Counted from the first letter of the stretch, positions 1 to 9,469 are shown. The stretch: DNA of 64,000 nucleotides from Alicyclobacillus suci (GCF_017329615.1 NZ_JAFMTW010000014.1:29521-93520), one strand, 5' to 3'. The notes: generated by a model not told the origin, from the letters alone. Numbers and translations: made by a program.

Positions 1-1
1 C

Positions 2-550
2 GCAATGGGGTTCTTGCTGATGGGGGGATTTGTTACGTTCTATAATTACATGCCATTCCGACTCGAGGGGGCCCCCTATCGACTCTCCCCCTCGCTTATC
101 GCTTGGCTGTTTTTGCTGTACATTGTAGGGACGTACAGTTCCTCCTGGATGGGTAAGTTAGCAGATAAATACGGGCGGCGACGGATCTTGTGGTTGGCGG
201 TGTGCATTTACGCTGCAGGAACGTTTGTCACGTTGTGGACACCGCTTGTCGGACAGATTCTCGGCATAGGACTGTTGACGTTCGGATTCTTCGGCGCACA
301 CGCGCTCGCCAGCAGTTGGGTCGGGCGCCGCGCACAACGAGATAGGGCACAGGCGTCATCCTTGTACCTGTTTTTCTACTATATGGGCTCCAGCGTTGGG
401 GGAACCATCGGTGGACTGTTCTTCACCTCGAGTGGGTGGCTTGGCGTCATCTGCTTCGTGGGGATATTTATTCTATTGGGATTTATCGGCACGCTATTGC
501 TGTCGCGAATTCCAAACGTACAACAAAAAGTACAACAAAACGAAAGCTAA
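2..550 (+). CDS. MFS transporter, C-terminal part (cut by window start)
   Basis: This is the 3' end of a major facilitator superfamily exporter; the reading frame is open from base 2, so the true start lies outside the window. The 182 visible residues carry about six hydrophobic segments and the MFS cytoplasmic loop motif GKLADKYGRRR at about residues 50-60, which fits the second half of a 12-TM protein. The wording around that loop resembles the YnfM-type drug exporters, but the substrate is not readable from sequence. The tail is short and polar (a near-duplicated VQQKVQQ). The next MFS gene starts 18 bases downstream on the same strand, so the two are probably co-transcribed. Confidence 0.85.
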   Translation, partial: AMGFLLMGGFVTFYNYMPFRLEGAPYRLSPSLIAWLFLLYIVGTYSSSWMGKLADKYGRRRILWLAVCIYAAGTFVTLWTPLVGQILGIGLLTFGFFGAHALASSWVGRRAQRDRAQASSLYLFFYYMGSSVGGTIGGLFFTSSGWLGVICFVGIFILLGFIGTLLLSRIPNVQQKVQQNES

Positions 551-568
551 AAAAGGGGGCGTTCCTCG

Positions 569-1966
569 ATGGGTAGTAACCCAGTATCCACCAATTCTGC
601 AATACCGTTTAAAGTTCGAAATAAAAATCTGTTTCTCATCACCATCGCCCTTGGCGTCTTGCTCAATCCATTGAACTCATCCATGATTTCAGTAGCGATG
701 GCGCGCTTTGAAAATGTCTTTCACGACAACTTTGACACCGTTTCATGGCTGATTTCATCCTATTACTTAGCCAGTGCCATCGCGCAGCCTATCATGGGCA
801 AACTAGCCGATATGCTAGGGCGAAAGCGCCTATTTCTGTTGGGCCTGATTCTCGTAGCGGGTTCCTGCGCATTGGCTCCATTCTCTCCATCATTTGCCTG
901 GCTAATTGTGTTCCGACTGATTCAGTCGTTGGGCAGCGGCGCCATCTATCCAGCAGGTATGGGTATTGTGCGAAACTATGTCACAGAGCGCCAGTCCCAA
1001 GCACTTGCTTTTCTCGCGGTCTTCTCATCAGGTGCCGCCGCGTTTGGCCCTTCGCTAGGCGGCATCGTGATGCACTACACCGATTGGCCAGGTATTTTTT
1101 GGATAAATTTCCCGTTCATCATCGCCAGCTTCTTGCTTGCCATCTTCATCTTGCCGTCTGACAAATTCAGTCGCAAAGAAGGCTCAACAACACCCGTTCA
1201 GCAGGTTGTGCGCCAAATGGATATCCCAGGAATCGCTCTCTTCGCCATTGGCATTATCACGGCCTTGGTGTTTCTATTGTCACTCACGGAACAAATCACA
1301 TGGTGGGCGCTGCCTGTCGCCATCGTCGCGTTTGGCTTATTTGGCTGGCGTGAATCGCGGGCGCATACACCGTTCCTGAGCTTTTCACTATTTCGGAACA
1401 ACTTGCCGCTCACATGGGTATTGGTTCAATTTACAGTCGTCAATGTCGTATTCTATTCCGTATTTTTTGGAATGCCCACATACCTGCAAGAAGCACGTCA
1501 CTATGACACTCAACAAGCAGGATTGCTCATGCTCTGTATCGCCGGATTCAGTGTCATCACGTCGCCCATCACAGGCCGTTGGGTCGCGAAGTCAGGCTCG
1601 CGACCTCCGCTCATCCTAGCCGGGGTCTTCATGACTGTGGGGAGCGGCCTGTACATCACCCTGCAGAATCACAGCCCTGTCTGGTGGCTCGTTGTGGTGT
1701 TCTCGGTGCTTGGCCTCAGTAACGGCTTTAACAACGTAGGCCTGCAGACAGCGCTTTTTAAGGTCAGCCCAAAAGAAATCATTAGTACGGCCTCTGGCCT
1801 GTTTCAGATGGCGCGGTATATGGGTACAATTTTGTCGACTGTGTTATTGGGGCTCTTATTTGGGCAACATTTATCGACGGGGCAAATTCATATTCTAGGC
1901 GTCATTCTAGCCGCGATTGGCGCATGCGTCATCATCATGAGTGTACGGCTTCCAAAAACCGCGTAA
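569..1966 (+). CDS. MFS transporter, DHA2 (EmrB/QacA-like) family
   Basis: A 465-residue multi-pass membrane protein, probably a proton-coupled drug or metabolite exporter. The first MFS loop is visible as GKLADMLGRKR at about residues 77-87, followed by the motif-C-like stretch with SGAAAFGPSLGG near residue 150, which marks antiporters. Length and about 12-14 hydrophobic segments match the DHA2 group. The ATG at 569 has AAGGGGG 9 bases upstream and sits 18 bases after the stop of another MFS gene, suggesting a two-gene export operon. No regulator of the TetR or MarR type is adjacent within the window. The substrate cannot be inferred. Confidence 0.88.
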   Translation: MGSNPVSTNSAIPFKVRNKNLFLITIALGVLLNPLNSSMISVAMARFENVFHDNFDTVSWLISSYYLASAIAQPIMGKLADMLGRKRLFLLGLILVAGSCALAPFSPSFAWLIVFRLIQSLGSGAIYPAGMGIVRNYVTERQSQALAFLAVFSSGAAAFGPSLGGIVMHYTDWPGIFWINFPFIIASFLLAIFILPSDKFSRKEGSTTPVQQVVRQMDIPGIALFAIGIITALVFLLSLTEQITWWALPVAIVAFGLFGWRESRAHTPFLSFSLFRNNLPLTWVLVQFTVVNVVFYSVFFGMPTYLQEARHYDTQQAGLLMLCIAGFSVITSPITGRWVAKSGSRPPLILAGVFMTVGSGLYITLQNHSPVWWLVVVFSVLGLSNGFNNVGLQTALFKVSPKEIISTASGLFQMARYMGTILSTVLLGLLFGQHLSTGQIHILGVILAAIGACVIIMSVRLPKTA

Positions 1967-2035
1967 TGATTCGCGCCATGGCATCACGCCGACACAATGC
2001 CCCGTCACACATCCGGTGAACAAGGGGCAATGGAC

Positions 2036-3004
2036 GTGCTGGTTCGGTTCGGTTTTGTGGCCATGGCGATGGGTCTTCAAAATGCATCGCCCTCCAAAAC
2101 GATGACATTCGCGACTTTTCAAAAAACCGCAGATGAACAGGCTGCGTTAAACCGCATTTTGCGCATTGCTGAAGGAAATTTGGCAAACACGCTCCGAATT
2201 CTCAAGTATGCATTTTACGAAGGCATTCGTATATACCGTTTTTCATCCAAGCTCATTCCCCTATACGGACACGAGGTCACCAAATCCATAGACTTTATGG
2301 CTAAACTGAGACCTCAGCTACAGGAAATCGGAAAATATGTCACGGACAAAGGATTTCGCGTCAGTTTTCATCCTGACCACTTTACCGTTCTCAACAGTCC
2401 AAAGGAGGATGTCTTCACGAACGCCGTTGACGTCTTAGCGCGCCATGTCCATTTGCTTGAAACGATGGGCCTGTCCACCACTGCCAAACTCAATATTCAC
2501 GTGGGCGGTGCATATGGAGATAAGACATCGGCCATCGAACGCCTGTATCATCGCTGGAACCGCGTGCCGAACCAGGTGAAACAGCACCTTCTCTTCGAAA
2601 ATGACGACAAAACCTACACCGCGCGAGACACACTCAAAATCTGCCAACACTTAGGTGTCCCCATGACCCTCGACGTGCATCATCATTCCTGTAACAACGA
2701 CGGACAAACCGACCTTTCCCTGATGCTCGAAGACATCTTTGCCACTTGGAAAGACACACAACTAACCCCAAAAATCCACATGTCCTCGCCGAAAAGTGTA
2801 CGGGACTTTCGGGCCCACGCCGATTTTGTCAATGTGGACGAACTGCGCCATTTTCTCGATCTCGCCCGCCCCCTCGACACAGATATCGACATAATGATTG
2901 AAGCTAAACAAAAAGATCTCGCCGTTCGAAAGCTGCTACAGGACCTGGCACACGTCGAAGGTGTCACGGTACTCGACGGTGGTTCCATTCGCTACCGCTC
3001 ATGA
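2036..3004 (+). CDS. uvsE: UV damage endonuclease UvsE/UvdE
   Basis: An ATP-independent endonuclease that nicks DNA 5' of UV photoproducts and other lesions, starting alternative excision repair. It has a TIM-barrel fold with a metal cluster held by histidines and acidic residues. In 322 residues the expected ligand stretches are present: HPDH at about 112, NIHVGG at about 154, ENDD at about 188, DVHHH at about 213 and a C-terminal IEAKQKD. I chose GTG 2036, giving an N-terminus reading VLVRFGFVAMAMG like the family, because AAGGGG lies 8 bases upstream; an in-frame ATG at 2030 is too close to that site and one at 1997 adds an unmatched tail. The stop codon interlocks with the stop of the convergent LacI gene. 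Confidence 0.92.
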   Translation: MLVRFGFVAMAMGLQNASPSKTMTFATFQKTADEQAALNRILRIAEGNLANTLRILKYAFYEGIRIYRFSSKLIPLYGHEVTKSIDFMAKLRPQLQEIGKYVTDKGFRVSFHPDHFTVLNSPKEDVFTNAVDVLARHVHLLETMGLSTTAKLNIHVGGAYGDKTSAIERLYHRWNRVPNQVKQHLLFENDDKTYTARDTLKICQHLGVPMTLDVHHHSCNNDGQTDLSLMLEDIFATWKDTQLTPKIHMSSPKSVRDFRAHADFVNVDELRHFLDLARPLDTDIDIMIEAKQKDLAVRKLLQDLAHVEGVTVLDGGSIRYRS

Positions 3005-4063
3005 CACGACGCCGGCTTTCATGGGCGCGACGGAATCGCGAAAAATCACGTCGCCAGGCATGAGCAGTTTCTCCCGCTTGGCGCCCGGCATCTCCACTCT
3101 GCGCAACAGCATTTCGACAGCGCGTTTTCCGAGCGCCTCCTTGTCCACGTGAACGGTCGTCAAGGCTGGAGTGACCTCGAATACGTCATCAATATCGTCA
3201 AACCCCGTCACCGACACCTCGCCGGGCACGTCGATGCCCAACGACTCAAGCGCCCGAATGGTGCTAATGGCAATCGAGTCGTTCGCGCAGACAAAAGCCG
3301 TCGGCAACTGGCCATCACGCCGCATTTGTTCGACTTCCTTTGTGATTTTCGCCTGATGTTCCTCGCGGCTACTTCCTTGCTCCTGTAAAAATGCTTCATT
3401 TTGTACGAGCGGAATGTGGTTGCGTTCCAGTGTCGTGCGAAAAGCCAACCAGCGTTCGAAAAAACTTTCCGCATAAGAGATATCGCCAATAAACTGAAGT
3501 TTGGTGTGCCCAAGCCCAATTAAGTGATTGGTCAACCGAGTGGATGCGTCAAAATTATTGACGAATACACAATCTGACGGGACGGTATCGTCCTCGTGGT
3601 CAACCAGTACAAACGGGATGGAAAGCTTTCGGATTTCCAACAAAATGGCGTTATCGACAAGCCCGACACCAATCACGCCAAGCAATCCACTTGGATTGAG
3701 CACGGCTAAAAAATTCTCCGGCGCGTGTTCCGTCACAAGCATCATATTTAAATCATTTTCTTTTAGCGCTTCAATCATGCCGTCGACAATGCGTCCCCAA
3801 TAACTCGACGCCCGATTCTGCATACGGATATTTGGAAGTAAGATGACGACGGTATTGGCTTTGCGAGTCGCCGACTGAACAGATCTGCGCGCGGCAACTG
3901 TCGCCCTAGGCTGAATAAAATAACCCAGTTGTGTGGCAATCTTAACAATCCGATCACGCGTTTCCTGACTGACGCCACTTTGTCCAGACAACGCTTTCGA
4001 GACAGCATATTTAGAAACGCCAGCGAGATCTGCGATTTGCTGCATGGTCACTTTTTTCGACAA
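2999..4063 (-). CDS. LacI-family transcriptional regulator
   Basis: A 354-residue DNA-binding repressor or activator: an N-terminal LacI helix-turn-helix (TMQQIADLAGVSKYAVSKAL, about residues 6-25) followed by a periplasmic-binding-protein-like sensor domain with the late motif AFVCANDSIAISTIRALESLG and TGFDDI typical of the family. TTG 4063 is preferred as start because GGAG lies 8 bases upstream and it gives the usual short tail before the helix-turn-helix; ATG 4069 sits almost on the ribosome site. It lies about 100 bases downstream of the GH2-like gene on the same strand and may be its regulator. A 6+6 bp palindrome over the promoter of that gene is a candidate operator. The effector is probably a sugar or sugar phosphate by family analogy, not shown here. 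Confidence 0.9.
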   Translation of the reverse strand: MSKKVTMQQIADLAGVSKYAVSKALSGQSGVSQETRDRIVKIATQLGYFIQPRATVAARRSVQSATRKANTVVILLPNIRMQNRASSYWGRIVDGMIEALKENDLNMMLVTEHAPENFLAVLNPSGLLGVIGVGLVDNAILLEIRKLSIPFVLVDHEDDTVPSDCVFVNNFDASTRLTNHLIGLGHTKLQFIGDISYAESFFERWLAFRTTLERNHIPLVQNEAFLQEQGSSREEHQAKITKEVEQMRRDGQLPTAFVCANDSIAISTIRALESLGIDVPGEVSVTGFDDIDDVFEVTPALTTVHVDKEALGKRAVEMLLRRVEMPGAKREKLLMPGDVIFRDSVAPMKAGVVS

Positions 4064-4167
4064 AAACATCACTCCAAAATCCGACGCAATCTGCCGAATC
4101 ATTCTAACAAATGTATCCGGTGCTCATCAGAACATCGACGCCCCGGAGCACCCGCCATACCCAGCCC

Positions 4168-5790
4168 TTACGCGCCAGAATAGCTGTCATAGTAGCTCCT
4201 GACGTGTAACTGAACCGCAAACTGGAACGCGTTCAACGGCTCAAACAGCCAGGACTTGTGTACATAAATTATTTTCGGTTGGCCGGGTACAACGTCAAAC
4301 CAATTGTCCGAAAATCGATAGCCTCCCGGTAAACAAAGTTCTACGTATTTTGCAAGGTGCTTGGCCGACACCACAATTTCAAACGCCTCACCCACGTCTC
4401 GCACCTGAAGCCGCAAAGCCGGGTCACACCAATTGTAGCGATGCACAGGACAAAACTGGACAGTATCTGCCGCCACTGGCGAACCATCGCACTCAAATTG
4501 ATAGGCAAACGACAATGTACGGCGACTGCCAGCACTGCTGAGTTCTTCGGAAAAATCGAGTTCTGGTAACGGCCAAGTGGACAATCCGGCAACGTAAACG
4601 GGAACGCGCCCAGCTAGGACGACTTCACCAACATGACTCAACAACTGCCAGTCTAAAAATCCTTCCACCGGCGTCACACGGTCATTCGTGACGTATAATG
4701 TTACCCGTGTATCATTAGAACAGACACTGACAAGCACCGGTGCATAAAACCGCTGAGCGAAGTAATGCAGTGCCTGCCATTGTCCGCTATGATCCAGGCT
4801 AGACCCTGTAATCCCCGACCAACGTTGATTTAACGGCCAATCGAATACGCCTATCGAGCCAATTCGCTGGCGACGTGCGGCTTCTACCTCGCTGCGAATC
4901 GCCTGGGCCCGCTGCAACTCTAGTAGATACATGCAAGCGGCAAGGTCTTTGGCAAACCTGAATCCGCCTTCCGGGCCGATTCCCTGGTTAGAATACACGG
5001 GCTTTGGCCACGCGCTATCAAGCGACCATATGCCAATCGAGGGATGATGACGAATCCGTAAGACTTTATTCTGGACAGTCGTTAACCACCGACGTTTGAT
5101 GTTATCTCCCCATACCGTCGCTCGTTTCGGAACCGTGAACGTCTGCCATATGATGAGACCTAGTTTATCACAACAGTCATAAAACTCGTCTTCTGGGAAT
5201 TCTTCGCCACTTGACACACGAATCATATTAAAATTTGCTTCCACACAAGCTTGGAGTAAATGCCGCATTCGCGCCGAATCACTCCGTCCATCCGGAGTGC
5301 GTTCAGGATAATAGGTAGCACCTTTGAGAAATAGGTCAATCCCGTTGACAACACAGGCAATCGACTCGCCAAACGCCTCAGCTGTGCGTCGAATTTCGAT
5401 TGTCCGCAGACCAATCGTGAAGTTGCGGCGCGCGAGGCGTTCTCGACCGCGCACAATACTTGTCTCCAATTGGTAAAGAGGCTGGTTGCCGTAGCCGGCT
5501 GGCCACCACAACGCTGGCTGGGTAACCTCGATAACCACTTGCGCAGTTCCTCCGACAACCGCCTGAGATAGCGCTTCCATTGTGCCGTCAGGATGCGTCA
5601 AGACGACATCGACAGAGAATGGGTACATGTTTGATTGACACTTGACCACGACGTCGACCGTCAACCGCACCACTCCATCGCAGTGATGTTGCGAAATGCG
5701 CACGTCGTCTAGACCTACATCCTGTTGACAGACTGCCTCAGAACCCCATGCGTCGCAAAATCGCGTGCGATGATTCCCAAATTGTTTCAT
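4168..5790 (-). CDS. GH2 beta-mannosidase-like protein lacking both catalytic glutamates
   Basis: A 540-residue protein that aligns by eye with the middle and C-terminal parts of family GH2 beta-mannosidases. Preserved landmarks are the end of the sugar-binding domain, the Ig-like domain with PALWWPAGYGNQPLY, the barrel start with FLKGATYYPER, NMIRVSSGEEFPEDEFYD, the HHPSIGIW strand, and the late GQWQALHYFAQRFYAPV. The acid/base motif, normally WCGNNE after HPSI.LW, reads WSLDSA, and the stretch of roughly 100 residues that should carry the SE(F/Y)G nucleophile is absent. The N-terminal jelly-roll domain is also missing. The frame is otherwise clean, so this looks like a kept non-catalytic derivative or sugar-binding protein rather than decay. 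Start ATG 5790 follows GAGGTG by 5 bases. It shares a transcript direction with the downstream LacI regulator. Confidence 0.75.
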   Translation of the reverse strand: MKQFGNHRTRFCDAWGSEAVCQQDVGLDDVRISQHHCDGVVRLTVDVVVKCQSNMYPFSVDVVLTHPDGTMEALSQAVVGGTAQVVIEVTQPALWWPAGYGNQPLYQLETSIVRGRERLARRNFTIGLRTIEIRRTAEAFGESIACVVNGIDLFLKGATYYPERTPDGRSDSARMRHLLQACVEANFNMIRVSSGEEFPEDEFYDCCDKLGLIIWQTFTVPKRATVWGDNIKRRWLTTVQNKVLRIRHHPSIGIWSLDSAWPKPVYSNQGIGPEGGFRFAKDLAACMYLLELQRAQAIRSEVEAARRQRIGSIGVFDWPLNQRWSGITGSSLDHSGQWQALHYFAQRFYAPVLVSVCSNDTRVTLYVTNDRVTPVEGFLDWQLLSHVGEVVLAGRVPVYVAGLSTWPLPELDFSEELSSAGSRRTLSFAYQFECDGSPVAADTVQFCPVHRYNWCDPALRLQVRDVGEAFEIVVSAKHLAKYVELCLPGGYRFSDNWFDVVPGQPKIIYVHKSWLFEPLNAFQFAVQLHVRSYYDSYSGA

Positions 5791-5905
5791 GGCCACACCT
5801 CATTCGCCAAAGTGATCCCGCGCCTGTTTTGCTTCCGAATACATACCGATAGGCTAACGATACCACAACTTCATCAAAAAGTTTTCAATAATTTTATTTG
5901 TTATT

Positions 5906-5919
5906 ACTAACAGGTTAGT
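5906..5919. promoter_or_regulatory. Candidate LacI-type operator, ACTAAC-2-GTTAGT
   Basis: A perfect 6+6 bp inverted repeat (ACTAAC AG GTTAGT) lies just past the -10 box of the promoter driving the GH2-like gene and the LacI gene, where a bound repressor would cover the transcription start. It lacks the central CG common in LacI operators, so assignment to this regulator is inference. Confidence 0.45.
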
Positions 5920-5920
5920 T

Positions 5921-5948
5921 AGTGTAATTAGCTAAATAGCGGTGTCAA
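5921..5948 (-). promoter_or_regulatory. Sigma-A-type promoter for the GH2-like/LacI genes
   Basis: On the minus strand a perfect TTGACA (5948-5943) is followed after 16 bases by TACACT (5926-5921). It leaves a leader of about 125 bases before the ATG at 5790. The palindrome at 5906-5919 sits at the expected start site. A weak cre-like stretch (TGAAAACTTTTTGA, two or more mismatches) lies further downstream in the leader and is not claimed. Confidence 0.55.
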
Positions 5949-5997
5949 TTCGGGTGGACCGACGTGCGTCAGCGACGGCGACTAGCGCCAACCTTCA

Positions 5998-8163
5998 TCA
6001 GGTGGCGCTGTGCCGTTCGCTCACGTCCGATGGTGGAATCAATGCACAGAGATGGTCTGTATAGTGGACGTGCAGTTTATGAAGTGCCCGCGTACAACCG
6101 ACATACAGTAGCTTGGCGGACAAAGAGGACGTGTCATAGTGATGATCATCGACATCGACGAGCAACACGGCATCAAATTCAAGTCCCTTGGCTAAATAAA
6201 TCGGAACAATGGAGATGCCGCCGTGATATTCGCTCTGCTTGGCGTCAATCAGGTGCGCATCCAATCCTGCTTCAAGACAAGCATTATGGTAGACATGTGC
6301 ATCTTCTTCGGTGCGCGTCAGCAACGCCACTGTGGTCGCGGTCTGCCGCAACGAATTGAGTTTGTCAACGGCGTCATCGAGTCTAGTTCGCCAATCAACT
6401 TCCTCAACGATCACAGGCTCCCCACTGCGAAACACTGGCTTCGCCTCGCGAAACTGACGAAACGGGCGAATGATGGCATTGGCGAATTCAATAATTTCAA
6501 AGGTCGAACGGTAGCTGACATCCAGCTGGTAATATGCGGAGCTGCCTTCCGGAAACTGTGACAGGAACGCAGTCCAATCTGTAATGCCTTGATACGTATG
6601 AATGCTTTGCGACAGGTCACCTAGGATGGTAAATGATCCACTGGGACAATAATTGCGCAAGATGGCAATTTGGAACGGAGAAAAGTCCTGGGCCTCATCA
6701 ATCACGACGTGATGGAACCTGTCTCTGGCATCGACGCCGTACAACCGCCAGTGAATGTAGAGCATCGGCGCTAGGTCTTCGATTTGCACTTCGTATCGCG
6801 CACCGCGTTTTTTCGGCGGTTGAATGCTTTCCGAACTAATACCCGGCTGCTCTGCAAGAAATGAACGATAAATCGCTAACGGTGTAAAATCTGGCCACTG
6901 GCGCTCATACGCTCGGTAATTTGCCGTGGCCGTTCGTTTTTGCGCCTTCTTGTCAAGGTCTGGGAAGTCTTTCAGTTGCATTTCCATCCAGCGTTTCACG
7001 CGGCCCATGACGCGGGTGCGTCGCTGATGTAGCGGATAGTTGCCGTATTCCTCGTGAAACCACGCAGCAATCTTCGTATACGGCAGCGTGTGGCCAGGAA
7101 ACGGGGTAAAATCGAGCTCAGGAACACACGTTTTTTCAAATTCTGTTAGATAATTGGCCAATGCATCCCGGAACGCAAGACTTCCCTTCTGCTCCACATC
7201 CCGATATTGCGCGCGCCGAGCGCCCGCTTCCTTCAGCCCGAACCAGTCGCGCAAGCGGTGACTCACATCGCCTAAACCCACCTCATAATCGAGAATGCGC
7301 AACGCCCAGTTGGCAAACGTAGTCTGCTGAATGCCGCCCACACCAAGCTCAGGCAACACTTCGGAAATATAATCCACAAACATCGCATTCGGCGCGAAAA
7401 TCGCCATTCGCTCTGCCGCCATCTTCTCCTGATGTTGATACAACAAATAGGCTAAGCGATGAAGGGCAACTGTTGTCTTGCCACTGCCCGCTACCCCTTG
7501 AATCACCACAGCCAGGTTTTTGTCCGCCCGAATGATGTCATTTTGCTCTGCTTGGATGGTCGAGACAATGTCTCGCAGTCGGCTGTCCTTATTTTCCGCC
7601 AGGCGATACAATAAGAACTCGTCCGTTGTGGCAGTCGTCTCCTGGCCATGTACGTAACTGTCGACGACGCGCAGTAACTCACCGTCGCGAACGACGATAT
7701 TGCGTTTGAGATAAACGTTTCCTTCGATGGTGCCTTCCGGAGACTCATAGGCGGCCACGTCCCCTTGTCCCGTAAACGAATAAAACACGCTAGCCGCTGG
7801 TGCCCGCCAGTCGAGAATCATTCGCTCAGCCGTATCTGGGTCGTCCACACCGCGCTTACCGATGTACATCATCTCAACCTGGTCCGTGCCATTGGCGCAA
7901 AAATCAATACGGCCAAAGTACGGTTCGCGCTGTGCCATGCGTAGTTTGCGGAACCGCTCACGCGTTAAGTCTTCAACTGTCGCATCCGCGATTTCATCCG
8001 CGGTAAGTGCCTCATCAGCATCTTCATCTTCGTCGATTTCGAGAAGTCTTGTGCCGTCTCGGCTAAGTTGTTTGCGAATTTGTGCGAGTACGTAGTCCAA
8101 ATGGTCGCGTTCTTCCTGAAGTGGATCTTTGGGGGCAGAATCGAATGAACCCGATTCCATCAT
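5998..8163 (-). CDS. helD: RNA polymerase recycling ATPase HelD
   Basis: A UvrD/Rep-like superfamily 1 ATPase that in Firmicutes binds stalled or post-termination RNA polymerase and releases it from nucleic acid, rather than acting as a true DNA helicase. The 721-residue protein has the long charged N-terminal arm expected for HelD, the stretch ILDWRAPAASVFYSF near residue 120 that marks this family, a Walker A GVAGSGKTT at about 223-231, DEAQD near 495, and C-terminal helicase motifs with YLAKGLEFDAVLL. The ATG at 8163 has GGAGGT 6 bases upstream; a second ATG follows directly. It ends the leftward pair corA-helD, separated from corA by 73 bases. Confidence 0.9.
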   Translation of the reverse strand: MMESGSFDSAPKDPLQEERDHLDYVLAQIRKQLSRDGTRLLEIDEDEDADEALTADEIADATVEDLTRERFRKLRMAQREPYFGRIDFCANGTDQVEMMYIGKRGVDDPDTAERMILDWRAPAASVFYSFTGQGDVAAYESPEGTIEGNVYLKRNIVVRDGELLRVVDSYVHGQETTATTDEFLLYRLAENKDSRLRDIVSTIQAEQNDIIRADKNLAVVIQGVAGSGKTTVALHRLAYLLYQHQEKMAAERMAIFAPNAMFVDYISEVLPELGVGGIQQTTFANWALRILDYEVGLGDVSHRLRDWFGLKEAGARRAQYRDVEQKGSLAFRDALANYLTEFEKTCVPELDFTPFPGHTLPYTKIAAWFHEEYGNYPLHQRRTRVMGRVKRWMEMQLKDFPDLDKKAQKRTATANYRAYERQWPDFTPLAIYRSFLAEQPGISSESIQPPKKRGARYEVQIEDLAPMLYIHWRLYGVDARDRFHHVVIDEAQDFSPFQIAILRNYCPSGSFTILGDLSQSIHTYQGITDWTAFLSQFPEGSSAYYQLDVSYRSTFEIIEFANAIIRPFRQFREAKPVFRSGEPVIVEEVDWRTRLDDAVDKLNSLRQTATTVALLTRTEEDAHVYHNACLEAGLDAHLIDAKQSEYHGGISIVPIYLAKGLEFDAVLLVDVDDHHYDTSSLSAKLLYVGCTRALHKLHVHYTDHLCALIPPSDVSERHSAT

Positions 8164-8236
8164 GAAGATACCTCCAGCGTTTGAATTCGTGAATCATCAT
8201 GGTATCACATCCAACGAAGGAGGTAAATTGGATTAC

Positions 8237-9214
8237 TTATATCCAATTGCGCTTTCGAAACACCCGAATCATCCATATACACAAGCCCACCATGATTGCG
8301 ACGACGAGTACCGTACTCCACCATGACCGCTGAAAAGGTAACGGGACATTCATTCCAAAAATACCTGTAATCAACGTCAACGTAGCCGTCAACGTCGTGA
8401 TGATAGTCAACATACGAATGGCTTCGTTCGTCTTGGCCGTTCCATAAGACGAATAGGTTTCCAACGCACTACTGACGAGATCACGAAAAATTTCAATCGA
8501 ATCAGAAATGCGTTCCAGGTGGTCCGTCAAGTCCATATAATATGGCACGTTGTCCTTATGAACTTCGAACGTGTAGCGGGTACCCGTTCCCACCGTCGAG
8601 AATATTCGACGCTGTGGATCAATCACGCGACGCATAAGCACAATGGTCCGCTTCAACGACAAGAACTCTTCCGTAATCGCCAAGGCCGGATGTTCGTAGA
8701 TTTCGACCTCGAGCTCGTCAATACGGGCGGAAATCCGCTCGATAATCGGAAAATACGTGTCGGTGATACCATCGACAATCGCGTACAACAGGTAATCTGG
8801 CCCCTTCGTCATATAATGCGGCGTCTTGCGCGAGACATCGGCAATCCTGCCGATGGATTCAATCGGATTCTTGTGTACCGTCACCACATAATTTTTCCCC
8901 AAAAAGACGTTCAGTTCCTCACTGTCGATTTCCGGGTCACGGTCTTCATTGTACCGAAGCGCATGAAGTTCGAAAAAGTCGTAACCGTCATAACGGTCGA
9001 CCTTTGATCTCGGCGAATCATAAATACAGTCCTCAATCGCCAGTGCGTGAAACGAAAAAATCCGCCCTAACCACTGCAAATCGCGCGGTTGCCAGTCAAA
9101 CAGATCAACCCACAGAAGGTTTCGCTCATCCGCTAGGAGGGTACTGATTTGGTTCAAGTCTACGTCGTGATGCATGGTCCCGTCTGCATGTTTGTAGAAG
9201 TATGTTTTAATCAT
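8237..9214 (-). CDS. corA: CorA-family magnesium/cobalt channel
   Basis: A 325-residue CorA-type divalent cation channel for Mg2+ uptake, acting as a pentamer in the cytoplasmic membrane. A large acidic cytoplasmic domain is followed by two C-terminal membrane helices; the signature GMN lies at about residues 287-289 at the end of the first helix, and the positively charged tail FRKRN closes the protein. The loop after GMN reads VPLPFQRSWW, somewhat unlike the acidic loop of classical CorA, so specificity for Mg2+ over other ions is by family only. ATG 9214 has GAGGA about 7 bases upstream. No M-box or other riboswitch is evident in the 250 bases upstream. Confidence 0.9.
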   Translation of the reverse strand: MIKTYFYKHADGTMHHDVDLNQISTLLADERNLLWVDLFDWQPRDLQWLGRIFSFHALAIEDCIYDSPRSKVDRYDGYDFFELHALRYNEDRDPEIDSEELNVFLGKNYVVTVHKNPIESIGRIADVSRKTPHYMTKGPDYLLYAIVDGITDTYFPIIERISARIDELEVEIYEHPALAITEEFLSLKRTIVLMRRVIDPQRRIFSTVGTGTRYTFEVHKDNVPYYMDLTDHLERISDSIEIFRDLVSSALETYSSYGTAKTNEAIRMLTIITTLTATLTLITGIFGMNVPLPFQRSWWSTVLVVAIMVGLCIWMIRVFRKRNWI

Positions 9215-9469
9215 GACAAATTCCTCTTTTTACCCCTGGGATGCGCTTGCTACGCGGTGTGTCACACATTACCATACCCGCACCGCCTAAACAGTACTCT
9301 CGTTACACGCAGCAAACAAAAATGACCGTCCCTGTGCCATTCAGCTTGAGCGTACCGCAAACCCGCAGCAAACGTCCAGCACAACATTTCGCAAACCATT
9401 CACAAATAAAAGACAGCCGATTCCAAGCGGATGCTATTCGCGATGGACACCTTGTGGTCCACCGGGATA

